Shown piece after piece: positions 6,932-14,929 of a stretch of 18,910 nucleotides of DNA. Within the stretch, counting starts at the first letter, position 1. The number at the start of each line of letters is the position of its first letter. The notes beneath the pieces were generated by a model. The model was not told the origin of the DNA. It made no database searches and saw only the letters and a list, made by a program, of their open reading frames with translations. Location of the stretch: assembly GCA_021789755.1 (NCBI GenBank), contig JAJYJD010000035.1:1-18910 (forward strand), written 5' to 3'. Both the position numbers and the translations under genes were made by a program. Source of the DNA: Bacteroidota bacterium. GTDB taxonomy: Bacteria; Bacteroidota; Ignavibacteria; Kryptoniales; JAKASW01.

Positions 6932-8665
6932 GTGTACAAGTTTGCGCTAGCTGTTTTATGTGCATGCACGATCGGAATTATGGGATGCTCGGCAGGGAGT
7001 AAGGTAGCCGGATCCGGGCAGGAAAACCTGAAAGAACCCGACCCGATGGCGACCAATCCGAACTACCGGACTGCAATGAACCATTTCATGTCCGGAAATC
7101 TGAACGATGTGAAAGGTGATTACGCGCAGGCAATCCTCGACTACCAGGATGCGCTTCGCTACTATAAGGATGCTGCCATCTACGACGCGATGGCCCAGGA
7201 CTACTCCAGGCTCGGGAAAACCGACCTGGCTATCGAGCAGTCAAGACAGGCAGTAGCCATGAATCCCCGGAAGATAGAATATCGAAGGACCCTGGCACAG
7301 GCATACCTGGGCGGTTTTGACGTAGACAGCGCGAGAATCGAATACCAGGAAATCCTTTCAATAGACAGCATGCAGGTCCAGGACATGCTGGTGCTTGCAC
7401 AGTTATACCAGCAGGACCAGCCGTTGAAGGCTGCTCAATTATATGAAAGAGTCCTGAGGCTCGTTGGACCGGATCTTCCCACCATGATGCAGCTCGTCAA
7501 GATTTACAACGGCACAAGCCAGTTCGATAAATCCATCGACCTTGTCAACAAAATGCTGAAGATCGATTCCTCCAATGTGCCCCTGAGAGAAATGCTCGCC
7601 GATCTATACCTGCAGGTCGGCAAGAACAGTAAGGCGCTGGATGTGCTCAAAGGGCTGATGAGCGAGAATAAGAGCGACTACAACCTTATGGCGCGGGCGG
7701 CGACCGCTTACCTGCGGATGAGAGATTTCGTGAGCGCCGACAGCCTGCTCGACGTTATCTTTAGTTCCGATTCAACGCGCGCCGATGCGAAGTTTGCGAT
7801 AGGCCAGTTCTATCTGAACGAGATGGAGCATGACACATCCGTTGTATCTTTTGCCGAGCAAATTTTCGGGAAGCTCCTGGCACTCTATCCGAACGACGCG
7901 CGTGCGTACCTGATGGCAGGCCTGGGAGCTTCATATGCGGGCAAAGACTCGAGCGCTGAGGTCTACCTGAAGAAATCGGTGACGATGGATTCCACGAATG
8001 TGAACGCATGGCAGGCACTCGGCATCTTCTATTATCAAAAGAAAAATTACACCCGGATGGCAGCCGTTATGTCGAAGGCGGCCGAGATATTTCCGGAAGA
8101 TTACAGAACGAACCTCTTCCTCGGCCTGGCGTTAAACCAGGCGGGAAGAAATCAGGAGGCGGTGCGGCCGCTTGAGAAGGCGGTTTCCCTGCAGCCCACG
8201 GACACCGACGCGCTCAGCACCCTGGGACAGGTTTATGAGGCGCTTCACAGATACGACGATGCGTACAGGATTTATGATACGGCGCTGAAGCTGAACGCCA
8301 ACAACTCACTCATCCTGAACAACTACGCCTACAGCCTGTCGGAGCGTGGAGTCGAGCTTGACAAAGCCCTGAGAATGGCAACGCTGGCTGTTAAGCTCGA
8401 CCCGAACAACAGCGCGTTCCTGGACACGATCGGCTGGGTCTATTTCAAGCTGGGAGATTACCGGAAAGCGGAATCTTTCGTCAAGAAGGCGCTCGCCGCG
8501 AGACAGAAATCGGACGGATCGTCCGCGACTCTCGAAGAGCATCTCGGCGACATCTACGAGAAGCTGGGAGAGAACGGGAAGGCCCTTGAGCAATGGCAGA
8601 AGGCCCTCGACCAGAACCCCGACAACTCAGGTCTTAAAGCGAAGATCGAGAAAGCCAAGACTTGA
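6932..8665 (+). CDS. TPR-repeat outer-membrane lipoprotein
   Basis: This 577-aa protein is built almost wholly of tetratricopeptide repeats, a scaffold for protein-protein contacts. It begins with a lipoprotein signal peptide, and the lipobox IMGC puts the lipidated cysteine at residue 19, followed by a Ser/Gly-rich linker. About a dozen TPR helix pairs follow from about residue 48. The best are near the C-terminus, for example LNNYAYSLSERG, FLDTIGWVYFKLGDYRKAESF and HLGDIYEKLGENGKALEQWQKAL. The start is GTG at 6932, five bases after a clean GAGGAG; the ATG at 6927 is out of frame and meets a stop after seven codons. The stop overlaps the start of the DUF4292 gene by four bases. Role inferred from context: an envelope assembly scaffold acting with the LolB-like and EnvC-like neighbours. 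Confidence 0.92.
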   Translation: MYKFALAVLCACTIGIMGCSAGSKVAGSGQENLKEPDPMATNPNYRTAMNHFMSGNLNDVKGDYAQAILDYQDALRYYKDAAIYDAMAQDYSRLGKTDLAIEQSRQAVAMNPRKIEYRRTLAQAYLGGFDVDSARIEYQEILSIDSMQVQDMLVLAQLYQQDQPLKAAQLYERVLRLVGPDLPTMMQLVKIYNGTSQFDKSIDLVNKMLKIDSSNVPLREMLADLYLQVGKNSKALDVLKGLMSENKSDYNLMARAATAYLRMRDFVSADSLLDVIFSSDSTRADAKFAIGQFYLNEMEHDTSVVSFAEQIFGKLLALYPNDARAYLMAGLGASYAGKDSSAEVYLKKSVTMDSTNVNAWQALGIFYYQKKNYTRMAAVMSKAAEIFPEDYRTNLFLGLALNQAGRNQEAVRPLEKAVSLQPTDTDALSTLGQVYEALHRYDDAYRIYDTALKLNANNSLILNNYAYSLSERGVELDKALRMATLAVKLDPNNSAFLDTIGWVYFKLGDYRKAESFVKKALAARQKSDGSSATLEEHLGDIYEKLGENGKALEQWQKALDQNPDNSGLKAKIEKAKT

Positions 8666-9420
8666 ACCGGCTTCTCATCCTGTTTCTTGCCGCAGCGTTC
8701 GTGGGTTGCGCAGCCATGTCGAACGTCGACTTGACCGCCATAACTGCCGGGAGCGTCGCAAGGGAAATTGAAAGCCAATCGAGGTCGATACACTATTTTA
8801 CGACGAGCGGCTACGGGAGCTTTGAAACGAAAGCAGGAGCCTACACCGCCCGATTTGACATGTCGATCCACAGGCCATCTACCGCCAACGTCAGTTTATA
8901 TGGGCCGTTCGGTATAAAGGTGGCGCAGGTGCGGTTGACCGATGATACTCTCCTCGTGTATAACAGCATGCGCAACGAAGTCTTCATGGGTAAGCCTACC
9001 TCGGCAAACCTCAGGAACTTCCTTATGATAGCCTCAGATGGCTCGTCGTTTACCGACTTATTGCTCGATCTTATGAGCCCCGTTGGACACATGATGAATG
9101 CAGAGAAGTCAAGACAGCTCGATGGGAACAACGTTTGCTTCATTTATGCAAGCGAGGATACCGTCGAGAAATACACAGTCGACGGCGAATTCATGCGAAC
9201 CAGGGAATACGAAAAGACCGTGGATGGCGAAACGGTTCTTAAGATACAATACTCCGATTTCGAGAACGTGGGAAAGATCAGTTTTCCGAAAAAGGTATCC
9301 TTCGAGGATTTAGAGCACGGAGTATCCGCAAAGCTCTATTACCAGGACGCCGCCCTGAATCAAAAAGGGAGTGTCGAATTCAGTGTTCCGTCTGATGCAA
9401 AGGAAATCTTTCTTAATTGA
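8662..9420 (+). CDS. DUF4292 lipoprotein, LolA/LolB-like
   Basis: This 252-aa lipoprotein has the signal MNRLLILFLAAA and the lipobox FVGC, with Cys16 lipidated. The mature part looks like a half-barrel of beta strands: SGYGSFETKAGAYTARFDMSI, ANVSLYGPFGIKVAQVRLT, DDTLLVYNSMRNEVF, and a late KIQYSDFENVGKISFPKKV. This is the pattern of DUF4292, a family resembling the lipoprotein carriers LolA and LolB and the MucB/RseB fold. A role in lipoprotein or lipid handling at the outer membrane is inference. The start is TTG, with TTGA overlapping the TPR stop. No in-frame ATG would preserve the signal peptide; the first is after the lipobox. The ribosome site is weak, so translation probably depends on coupling. 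The next gene starts inside its last 50 bases. Confidence 0.87.
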   Translation: MNRLLILFLAAAFVGCAAMSNVDLTAITAGSVAREIESQSRSIHYFTTSGYGSFETKAGAYTARFDMSIHRPSTANVSLYGPFGIKVAQVRLTDDTLLVYNSMRNEVFMGKPTSANLRNFLMIASDGSSFTDLLLDLMSPVGHMMNAEKSRQLDGNNVCFIYASEDTVEKYTVDGEFMRTREYEKTVDGETVLKIQYSDFENVGKISFPKKVSFEDLEHGVSAKLYYQDAALNQKGSVEFSVPSDAKEIFLN

Positions 9421-10615
9421 AGCGGTGACGCTTCTGGTTGCCTTCGCAGTTATTACTACTTCTTCTCCGGTGTTTGGACAGAGCAAGCCCAAGCTGAGCA
9501 AGAAGAAGCAGGAACTGTCTCGCATCCGGGGGAACATCAAGATTTACGAAAAGAAGCTGGCCGAGAGCGCGAGGAAGGAGACGGTTTCGCTGGCGACGCT
9601 GGACAACATGGAAAAGCAGAACCTTAAGACGCGCCAGCTGATAAAGAGCATGTCCGACCAGATCAAACGGAATTCGGCCAGCATTAAATCCGTTGAAAAG
9701 AAGATCGACGATGCCGCTGAGCGGCTTGACAATTTGACCGCCCAGTACGCCCGGTTTGCCAGGAGCTTCTATGAACGGGGCAGGTTGCACGACCTGGAAT
9801 TGATACTCACTTCATCATCCGTCAATGAAATGCTTGTGCGGTACGAGTACCTGAAAAGATTTTCAGACCAGACACGCCTTGACATGAATTCGATCACGCT
9901 CGAGAAAAACAAACTTACTCAGTTGGAAAGCCAGCTTAGCGGTCAGCTTGCAGAGCAGCAGGACTTTCTTCAGCGGAAAAGCGTCGAAGACCGGAAGCTG
10001 GCATCGAGGATCGCGGAACATAAAAGGGTGATCGCACAGCTGCGGAAGAACAAGAAAGTCTACGCCGAGCAGTTGAAGCGGTCTCAGACCGCGGCGGCGG
10101 AACTTGAAACACTGATACAGCACCTCATAGCAGAAGAGGCAAAAAAGCGCGAAGCCGTCAAAAAACCTTATAGGACAAACAACGAGGCGCTGCCTTCGTC
10201 CCTGACCGAGAGCTTCACCGGGCTGAAGGGACATCTCCCGTGGCCGGTCGACAGGGGAAGAGTCGTCGCCGGGTTCGGTGAACAGGAGAACCCGGTCCTC
10301 AAAACCGTCACCCTGAATTACGGAATCGATATTTCCGTCCCGGAGAATTCTCAGGTAAGAAGCGTCGCAGACGGAGAGGTCTCGAGGATCTTCTGGCTCC
10401 CATCCTACGGCAATCTTGTTATCATCGATAACTACGATGGTTTGCGGACAGTCTACTCCCATCTCTCCGACATTTTCGTGAAGGAAGGAGAAAGGGTGAA
10501 GGCCCTTGAGCCGATAGGGACTGTCGGCGAATCTCTCGGGGGATCCATTTTACATTTTGAAGTGTGGCTGAACACGGACAAGCAGGATCCGGAGACATGG
10601 TTAAGCAAGAGATAA
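9371..10615 (+). CDS. EnvC-like coiled-coil protein with degenerate LytM (M23) domain
   Basis: This is an exported murein-hydrolase factor of up to 414 aa. A signal peptide ends near VFGQ (about residue 37). A long charged coiled coil spans about 40-265 with two helical arms around a hinge (RLHDLELILTSSS, 138-150). A LytM/M23 domain spans about 285-414. The metal-site motif usually written HxxxD is NYGID here (Asn316 replaces the zinc-binding His), and the usual HLH is ILH (His395 kept, first His replaced by Ile393). Active peptidase function is therefore doubtful. It resembles E. coli EnvC, which is enzymatically dead and activates N-acetylmuramoyl-amidases. GTG 9371 gives the longest form; GTG 9383 or ATG 9395 also leave an intact signal peptide. 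It overlaps DUF4292 upstream and waaA downstream. Confidence 0.88.
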   Translation: MSNSVFRLMQRKSFLIEAVTLLVAFAVITTSSPVFGQSKPKLSKKKQELSRIRGNIKIYEKKLAESARKETVSLATLDNMEKQNLKTRQLIKSMSDQIKRNSASIKSVEKKIDDAAERLDNLTAQYARFARSFYERGRLHDLELILTSSSVNEMLVRYEYLKRFSDQTRLDMNSITLEKNKLTQLESQLSGQLAEQQDFLQRKSVEDRKLASRIAEHKRVIAQLRKNKKVYAEQLKRSQTAAAELETLIQHLIAEEAKKREAVKKPYRTNNEALPSSLTESFTGLKGHLPWPVDRGRVVAGFGEQENPVLKTVTLNYGIDISVPENSQVRSVADGEVSRIFWLPSYGNLVIIDNYDGLRTVYSHLSDIFVKEGERVKALEPIGTVGESLGGSILHFEVWLNTDKQDPETWLSKR

Positions 10616-11904
10616 AACCCGAATCGTTTCTCCCCGCTTTCCTGTATTCATATATCTTCATACCGGCACTTTACACAGTCTACTTAATCATCTCCTTCTT
10701 CGACGAAAAAGCCCGCAGAGGCTTGAAGGGACGGAGGAATCTGTTTGCTGCACTTGAAAGTGCTCTGTCGAACATGCCGGACGACAACCGAGTATGGTTC
10801 CACGCATCGTCGCTGGGGGAATTCGAGCAGGCAAAGCCGATTATCGAGATTCTCAAGAAAGCCGGGTACAGGATCGTGGTATCGTTTTTTTCGCCGTCGG
10901 GTTATGAGTATTCGAGAAATTATCCCGGCGCCGACGTTGTCACCTACCTTCCCCTCGACACAAGAAGAAACGCCAGAAGGTTCGTGGCTATGGTGAAGCC
11001 CAAAGTGGCTGTAGTGATGAGGTATGATCTGTGGCCTAACCATCTCGAAGAAGCGAGAAGATCGGGCACAAAGATTATACTGGCCGATGCCACTTTTCCG
11101 ATGAAGCTGTACCAGCGGACGAAGTTCCTGAGACATTTCTACCGCAGACTCTACAAATTGCCGCACGCTATCCTTGCTACGACCCCGGTGCATAAAAAAA
11201 TGTTCGACTTTTTCCTGGGCAATGACCTGACGTCGGTAGCCGGGGATACCCGCTTCGACCGCGTCTACAACAAGAGCCTTTCAAACGATATGACACAGAA
11301 GCTCCCGTTCTCCATCGACAAATCACAGAGAACCGTTCTGCTTCTCGGGAGCACCTGGCACCAGGATGTTGAAGTCCTGAGCGGTGCCGTCAGCCGCATA
11401 ATAAGGGAATTCCCGTCTCTGGCAGTGATCGTAGTGCCGCACGAGCCGACTACGGACGAGGTCGGAAGGTTGAAGAACGACTTTCCGGCGGCGAAGATCC
11501 TCTCCGAGATGAACGGTAACGGGGATGAAGAGTTATCGATGTTGATCGTCGATCGTGTCGGTTTGCTGACGCAGCTTTACATCATCGCCGATGTGGCCTA
11601 CGTAGGCGGCGGATTCGGAGCCGGGGTCCACAGTGTGCTGGAGCCTGCTGTTTACGGCATTCCGATAATCACCGGGCCGAGGATCGAACGGTCAGACGAA
11701 GCTGCCCAGCTGTTACAGACCGGCGCTCTTTTTTTCGTGAAGGACGCTGCCGGCGCGTATAAGGTGCTTCTAAAAATGATAGAAGATGTCGGAGCGAGGA
11801 GGGAAGCAGGAAGAATCGCGAAGGTCTTCGTCGACCAGCATCTCGGAGCCTCCGCCGCCGTGGCGGAGAAGGTTGTGCAATTCTGCAACGAAAAAAAAGT
11901 ATAG
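10597..11904 (+). CDS. waaA: 3-deoxy-D-manno-octulosonic acid (Kdo) transferase
   Basis: This GT-B glycosyltransferase transfers Kdo from CMP-Kdo to lipid A precursor on the cytoplasmic face of the inner membrane. An N-terminal hydrophobic anchor lies at about residues 10-35. The catalytic-base motif follows as FHASSLGEFEQ, with the key glutamate at about residue 75. Later blocks include GDTRFDRV (about 217), GSTWHQDVEV (about 251) and the donor-site signature VGGGFGAGVHSVLEP (336-350) with AVYGIPIITGP. The length is about 435 aa from the ATG at 10597, typical for the family. An upstream in-frame start at 10564 would add 11 residues inside the previous gene and lacks the family's usual N-terminus. 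It overlaps the EnvC-like gene by 19 bases. The gene implies an LPS-bearing outer membrane. Whether it adds one or two Kdo units cannot be read from sequence. Confidence 0.95.
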   Translation: MVKQEIKPESFLPAFLYSYIFIPALYTVYLIISFFDEKARRGLKGRRNLFAALESALSNMPDDNRVWFHASSLGEFEQAKPIIEILKKAGYRIVVSFFSPSGYEYSRNYPGADVVTYLPLDTRRNARRFVAMVKPKVAVVMRYDLWPNHLEEARRSGTKIILADATFPMKLYQRTKFLRHFYRRLYKLPHAILATTPVHKKMFDFFLGNDLTSVAGDTRFDRVYNKSLSNDMTQKLPFSIDKSQRTVLLLGSTWHQDVEVLSGAVSRIIREFPSLAVIVVPHEPTTDEVGRLKNDFPAAKILSEMNGNGDEELSMLIVDRVGLLTQLYIIADVAYVGGGFGAGVHSVLEPAVYGIPIITGPRIERSDEAAQLLQTGALFFVKDAAGAYKVLLKMIEDVGARREAGRIAKVFVDQHLGASAAVAEKVVQFCNEKKV

Positions 11905-11910
11905 AATCTT

Positions 11911-11996
11911 CTCCGGTCGGGTTATAAATTACTCCGGCGCCCATCGCTGTCCCGTGTACGGTCGGGCGAGTCTCACAGTGCGACCTGTACCGGAGT
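11911..11996 (+). promoter_or_regulatory. Structured leader between waaA and mgtA, possible RNA switch
   Basis: Two copies of CTCCGG (11911-11916 and 11932-11937) can each pair with the single CCGGAG at 11990-11995. Each helix extends to 7 bp: CTCCGGT with ACCGGAG, or ACTCCGG with CCGGAGT. The two cannot form together. Inside the second helix, CGCCC (11938-11942) pairs with GGGCG (11964-11968), and GTC...GAC near 11970-11984 could form a small third arm, giving a three-way junction. It does not match the M-box Mg riboswitch or another class I know. Position before a Mg-type transporter makes RNA regulation plausible but unproven. I see no clear promoter or terminator in 11905-12103. Confidence 0.3.
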
Positions 11997-12103
11997 TGAG
12001 CCGGAATCAGGAAAATAATGCATAAGATCTTCAGGCTGAGTCTCCAGTATCGAAGAGGTCTCGTTGTGCACAGCTCCACATTAAGAGTGGGAATACTGCA
12101 AGC

Positions 12104-14731
12104 GTGAAAATTTCTCTCTCGAATATATTGCCCAAGATATTCCCTGCCGTGAAATCCGGTCCGAACAGGATCGATTTGTCGCCTGAGCTTATGAAGGCCT
12201 CGAAGAGCAGTGTGGCGGTATTGTACGCGGAACATGGGACATCTCCCGAAGGCTTGACGACGGAGGAAGCCGAACGAAGGCTGGAGGAATACGGCGCGAA
12301 TGTCGTCGTGCATGAGCAGAGAAACGGATGGATAAAACTGCTGGTCGGTGCCGTAGTTAATCCTCTCGTGATCCTCCTGGCTATCCTGGGCACAATTTCG
12401 TTGCTCACTCAGGATATTGAGACCGCAGTCATCATAGGCTCCATGGTACTGCTGGGTATTGTCTTGAGATTTGTACAGGAGTATCGTGCCGACACCGCCG
12501 CAGCGAAATTGAAGGCGATGATCCACGTGACCGCTACTGTGTTGCGCGACGGCGAGCCGACGGAGGTCCCGCTCGCCCATATCGTCCCGGGCGACGTCGT
12601 GAAGCTTGCAGCCGGCGATATGATACCCGCCGACGTACGGCTCGTCGCCGCGAAAGACCTGTTTATAATTCAGAGCAGTCTCACGGGTGAGTCTCTTCCT
12701 GTTGAGAAGTTCGATACGCTTCAGGACGGCACAGCGCGCACTCCACTCGAATCGCAGAACCTGTGTTTCCTCGGCACAAGCGTGGAAAGCGGCAGCGGGA
12801 CCGCAGTCGTCGTCAAAACGGGGTTCAGCACATATTTGGGCGGCATGGCGGGGTTCATAACCAGCCGGACACAGGAGACGAGTTTCGACAAGGGTATCAA
12901 ACGTTTTACCTGGCTGATGCTCCGTTTTATGTTTGTTATGGTTCCGTTTGTCTTCTTAATAAACGGCCTGACAAAAGGCAACTGGCGGGAGGCGTTCTTC
13001 TTCGCTCTTGCGGTTGCGGTCGGGCTCACGCCTGAAATGCTCCCCATGATCGTCACGGTCTGCCTTTCAAAAGGCGCTATTGCAATGTCCAAGAAGAAAG
13101 TCATTATAAAGCGCCTTAACTCTATCCAGAACCTCGGGGCTATGGACGTCCTGTGCACCGACAAGACCGGCACGCTTACTGTCGATCACGTCATACTGGA
13201 ACAACACTGCGACGTGGTTGAGAACGAAGACGACGATGTTCTGATGATGGCATATCTCAACAGCCATTTCCAGACCGGTCTGAGGAATATTCTCGACCGC
13301 GCAATCCTCGCGCGAAAAGAAATCCATGAACAGCTTCATGTCCCGGAGCATAAAAAGGTCGACGAGATACCGTTCGACTTTTCACGCAAGGTGATGTCGG
13401 TGGTCGTCGAATTGCCCGATGCCAAGACACGGATGATTACGAAGGGAGCACCAGAGGAGATTTTCAAGAGATGCACCGACTTCGAGCTCGACGGGGAAAT
13501 CCATCCGATAGACCCGGTCCTCATTGCAGATCTGAAAGAGGAATACGAGAGATTGAGCGGCGACGGCTTTCGCGTACTGGCCCTTGCGTATAAGGACCTT
13601 GAGCATAAGGAGGCATACACTAAAGAGGACGAGGCAGGCATGATCCTCAAGGGATACCTGGCATTTCTCGACCCGCCGAAAGAGACGGCGTCGCCTGCTA
13701 TCCAGGCCCTGAAATCGCACGGGGTCACCGTGAAAGTTCTGACCGGGGATAATGAATTGGTGACCAAGAAGATCTGCACCGAAGTCGGACTTGAAGTAAA
13801 CCACGTTTTGCTGGGAAGTGAAGTGGCACAGATGTCTGACCAGGAGCTCGCTGAAGCCGCCGAGAAGACGACGGTCTTCGCCCGCCTCTCGCCCGCCGAT
13901 AAGCAGCGTGTCGTCAAGGCGCTCCAGTCGAAAGGTCACGCCGTCGGATTCATGGGGGACGGCATCAACGACGCACCTGCATTACGTGCCGCAGACGTGG
14001 GTATCTCGGTCGATTCCGCGGTGGACATAGCAAAGGAATCTGCCGATGCCATACTGCTTGAGAAAAGTCTGATGGTGCTCGAAGAGGGAGTCCTTGAAGG
14101 CAGAAAAGTCTTTGCCAACATTTTGAAGTACATTCGCATGGGGGCAAGCTCTAACTTCGGAAATATGTTCAGCGTCCTGGGTGCGAGCGCGTTTTTGCCG
14201 TTCCTTCCGATGATGCCCGTCCAGATCCTTGCCAACAATCTTCTCTACGACATTTCTCAGACTTCAATCCCTACGGACGAGGTGGATCCGGAGCAGGTAG
14301 CGAAACCACGCCCATGGTCGATCGGCGAATTGTCGAGGTTTATTCTCTTTATTGGTCCCATCAGTTCCATTTTTGATTACTCGACATATTTCATGATGCT
14401 CTATTTGTTTAACTGCTGGAATCCTGCGCGCGCACCCCTTTTCCAGACCGGTTGGTTCGTTGAGTCCCTGCTCACCCAGACTCTGATCATACACGTTATC
14501 AGAACAAACAAGATTCCTTTCCTGCAAAGCCGGGCAAGCTGGCCGTTGATGCTCACGAGTGTCGTTGTCATGGTGACAGGCATATGGCTGCCGCATTCGC
14601 CATTCGCGTCGGCCCTTGGATTTGTCGCTCTGCCGGCACTTTATTGGCCTCTGATCGTTTTGACATTGCTCTGCTATGTAGTCCTGACGCAAATTGTGAA
14701 GAATTTTCTCCTGAAAAGAGCCTGGTTGTGA
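12104..14731 (+). CDS. mgtA: MgtA-type magnesium-importing P-type ATPase
   Basis: This inner-membrane pump (P3B type) imports Mg2+ using ATP. The 875-aa length fits the family. In order: a cytoplasmic N-terminus with EGLTTEEAERRLEEYG; a first membrane pair (about 80-125); an actuator domain with TGES (194-197); a membrane pair ending in GLTPEMLPM (307-315), the MgtA-type ion-site helix; the phosphorylation motif DKTGTLT with Asp353; nucleotide-binding KGAPE (447-451); DPPK (523-526); TGDN (547-550); the hinge GDGINDAP (618-625); and a C-terminal membrane bundle with VQILANNLLYDISQ. All catalytic residues are intact. The start is GTG at 12104 with a poor ribosome site; ATG 12191 would remove 29 residues outside the conserved core. 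It stands alone, 199 bp after waaA. Selectivity for Mg2+ over Ni2+ or another divalent ion is from family knowledge only. Confidence 0.93.
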   Translation: MKISLSNILPKIFPAVKSGPNRIDLSPELMKASKSSVAVLYAEHGTSPEGLTTEEAERRLEEYGANVVVHEQRNGWIKLLVGAVVNPLVILLAILGTISLLTQDIETAVIIGSMVLLGIVLRFVQEYRADTAAAKLKAMIHVTATVLRDGEPTEVPLAHIVPGDVVKLAAGDMIPADVRLVAAKDLFIIQSSLTGESLPVEKFDTLQDGTARTPLESQNLCFLGTSVESGSGTAVVVKTGFSTYLGGMAGFITSRTQETSFDKGIKRFTWLMLRFMFVMVPFVFLINGLTKGNWREAFFFALAVAVGLTPEMLPMIVTVCLSKGAIAMSKKKVIIKRLNSIQNLGAMDVLCTDKTGTLTVDHVILEQHCDVVENEDDDVLMMAYLNSHFQTGLRNILDRAILARKEIHEQLHVPEHKKVDEIPFDFSRKVMSVVVELPDAKTRMITKGAPEEIFKRCTDFELDGEIHPIDPVLIADLKEEYERLSGDGFRVLALAYKDLEHKEAYTKEDEAGMILKGYLAFLDPPKETASPAIQALKSHGVTVKVLTGDNELVTKKICTEVGLEVNHVLLGSEVAQMSDQELAEAAEKTTVFARLSPADKQRVVKALQSKGHAVGFMGDGINDAPALRAADVGISVDSAVDIAKESADAILLEKSLMVLEEGVLEGRKVFANILKYIRMGASSNFGNMFSVLGASAFLPFLPMMPVQILANNLLYDISQTSIPTDEVDPEQVAKPRPWSIGELSRFILFIGPISSIFDYSTYFMMLYLFNCWNPARAPLFQTGWFVESLLTQTLIIHVIRTNKIPFLQSRASWPLMLTSVVVMVTGIWLPHSPFASALGFVALPALYWPLIVLTLLCYVVLTQIVKNFLLKRAWL

Positions 14732-14807
14732 GCGGGACGAATATGAAACATCGTCTGACAGTATTAGATTCTTCCCGCGCCTCAATGATGACCGGACTTA
14801 ATTGCAC

Positions 14808-14822
14808 TTCAATAGAATTGAA
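14808..14822. promoter_or_regulatory. Small palindrome upstream of pncB, possible operator
   Basis: TTCAAT-AGA-ATTGAA is a perfect 6+6 inverted repeat with a 3-base centre, in the AT-rich part of the 198-bp spacer before the nicotinate phosphoribosyltransferase gene. TTGCAC (14802-14807) just upstream could be a -35 element, but no good -10 stands at the right distance. The spacer also carries TGAAACAT twice (14744-14751, 14819-14826), and AATATGAA/TTCATATT as a distant inverted pair. I see nothing else in 14732-14929. Confidence 0.25.
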
Positions 14823-14929
14823 ACATTCATATTTACTCGTAGGCCGCGATGGCGGGGTGAGTGAGTCGCTGCGCTTTCGGCCGAATATTCGATGAGAATC
14901 AATAATAGCCACCGGCTTTAAAAGGATCT

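Noticed and set aside
11905..12103. M-box magnesium riboswitch upstream of mgtA
   Set aside because: The conserved M-box blocks I know are not present; only generic helices can be drawn.
11669..12580. 303-aa antisense frame covering the waaA end and mgtA start
   Set aside because: It is Arg/Ser/Pro-rich without recognisable domains and overlaps two certain genes.
14584..14895. Open frame across the mgtA end and the pncB spacer
   Set aside because: Most of it lies inside mgtA in another frame, and the rest has no coding features.
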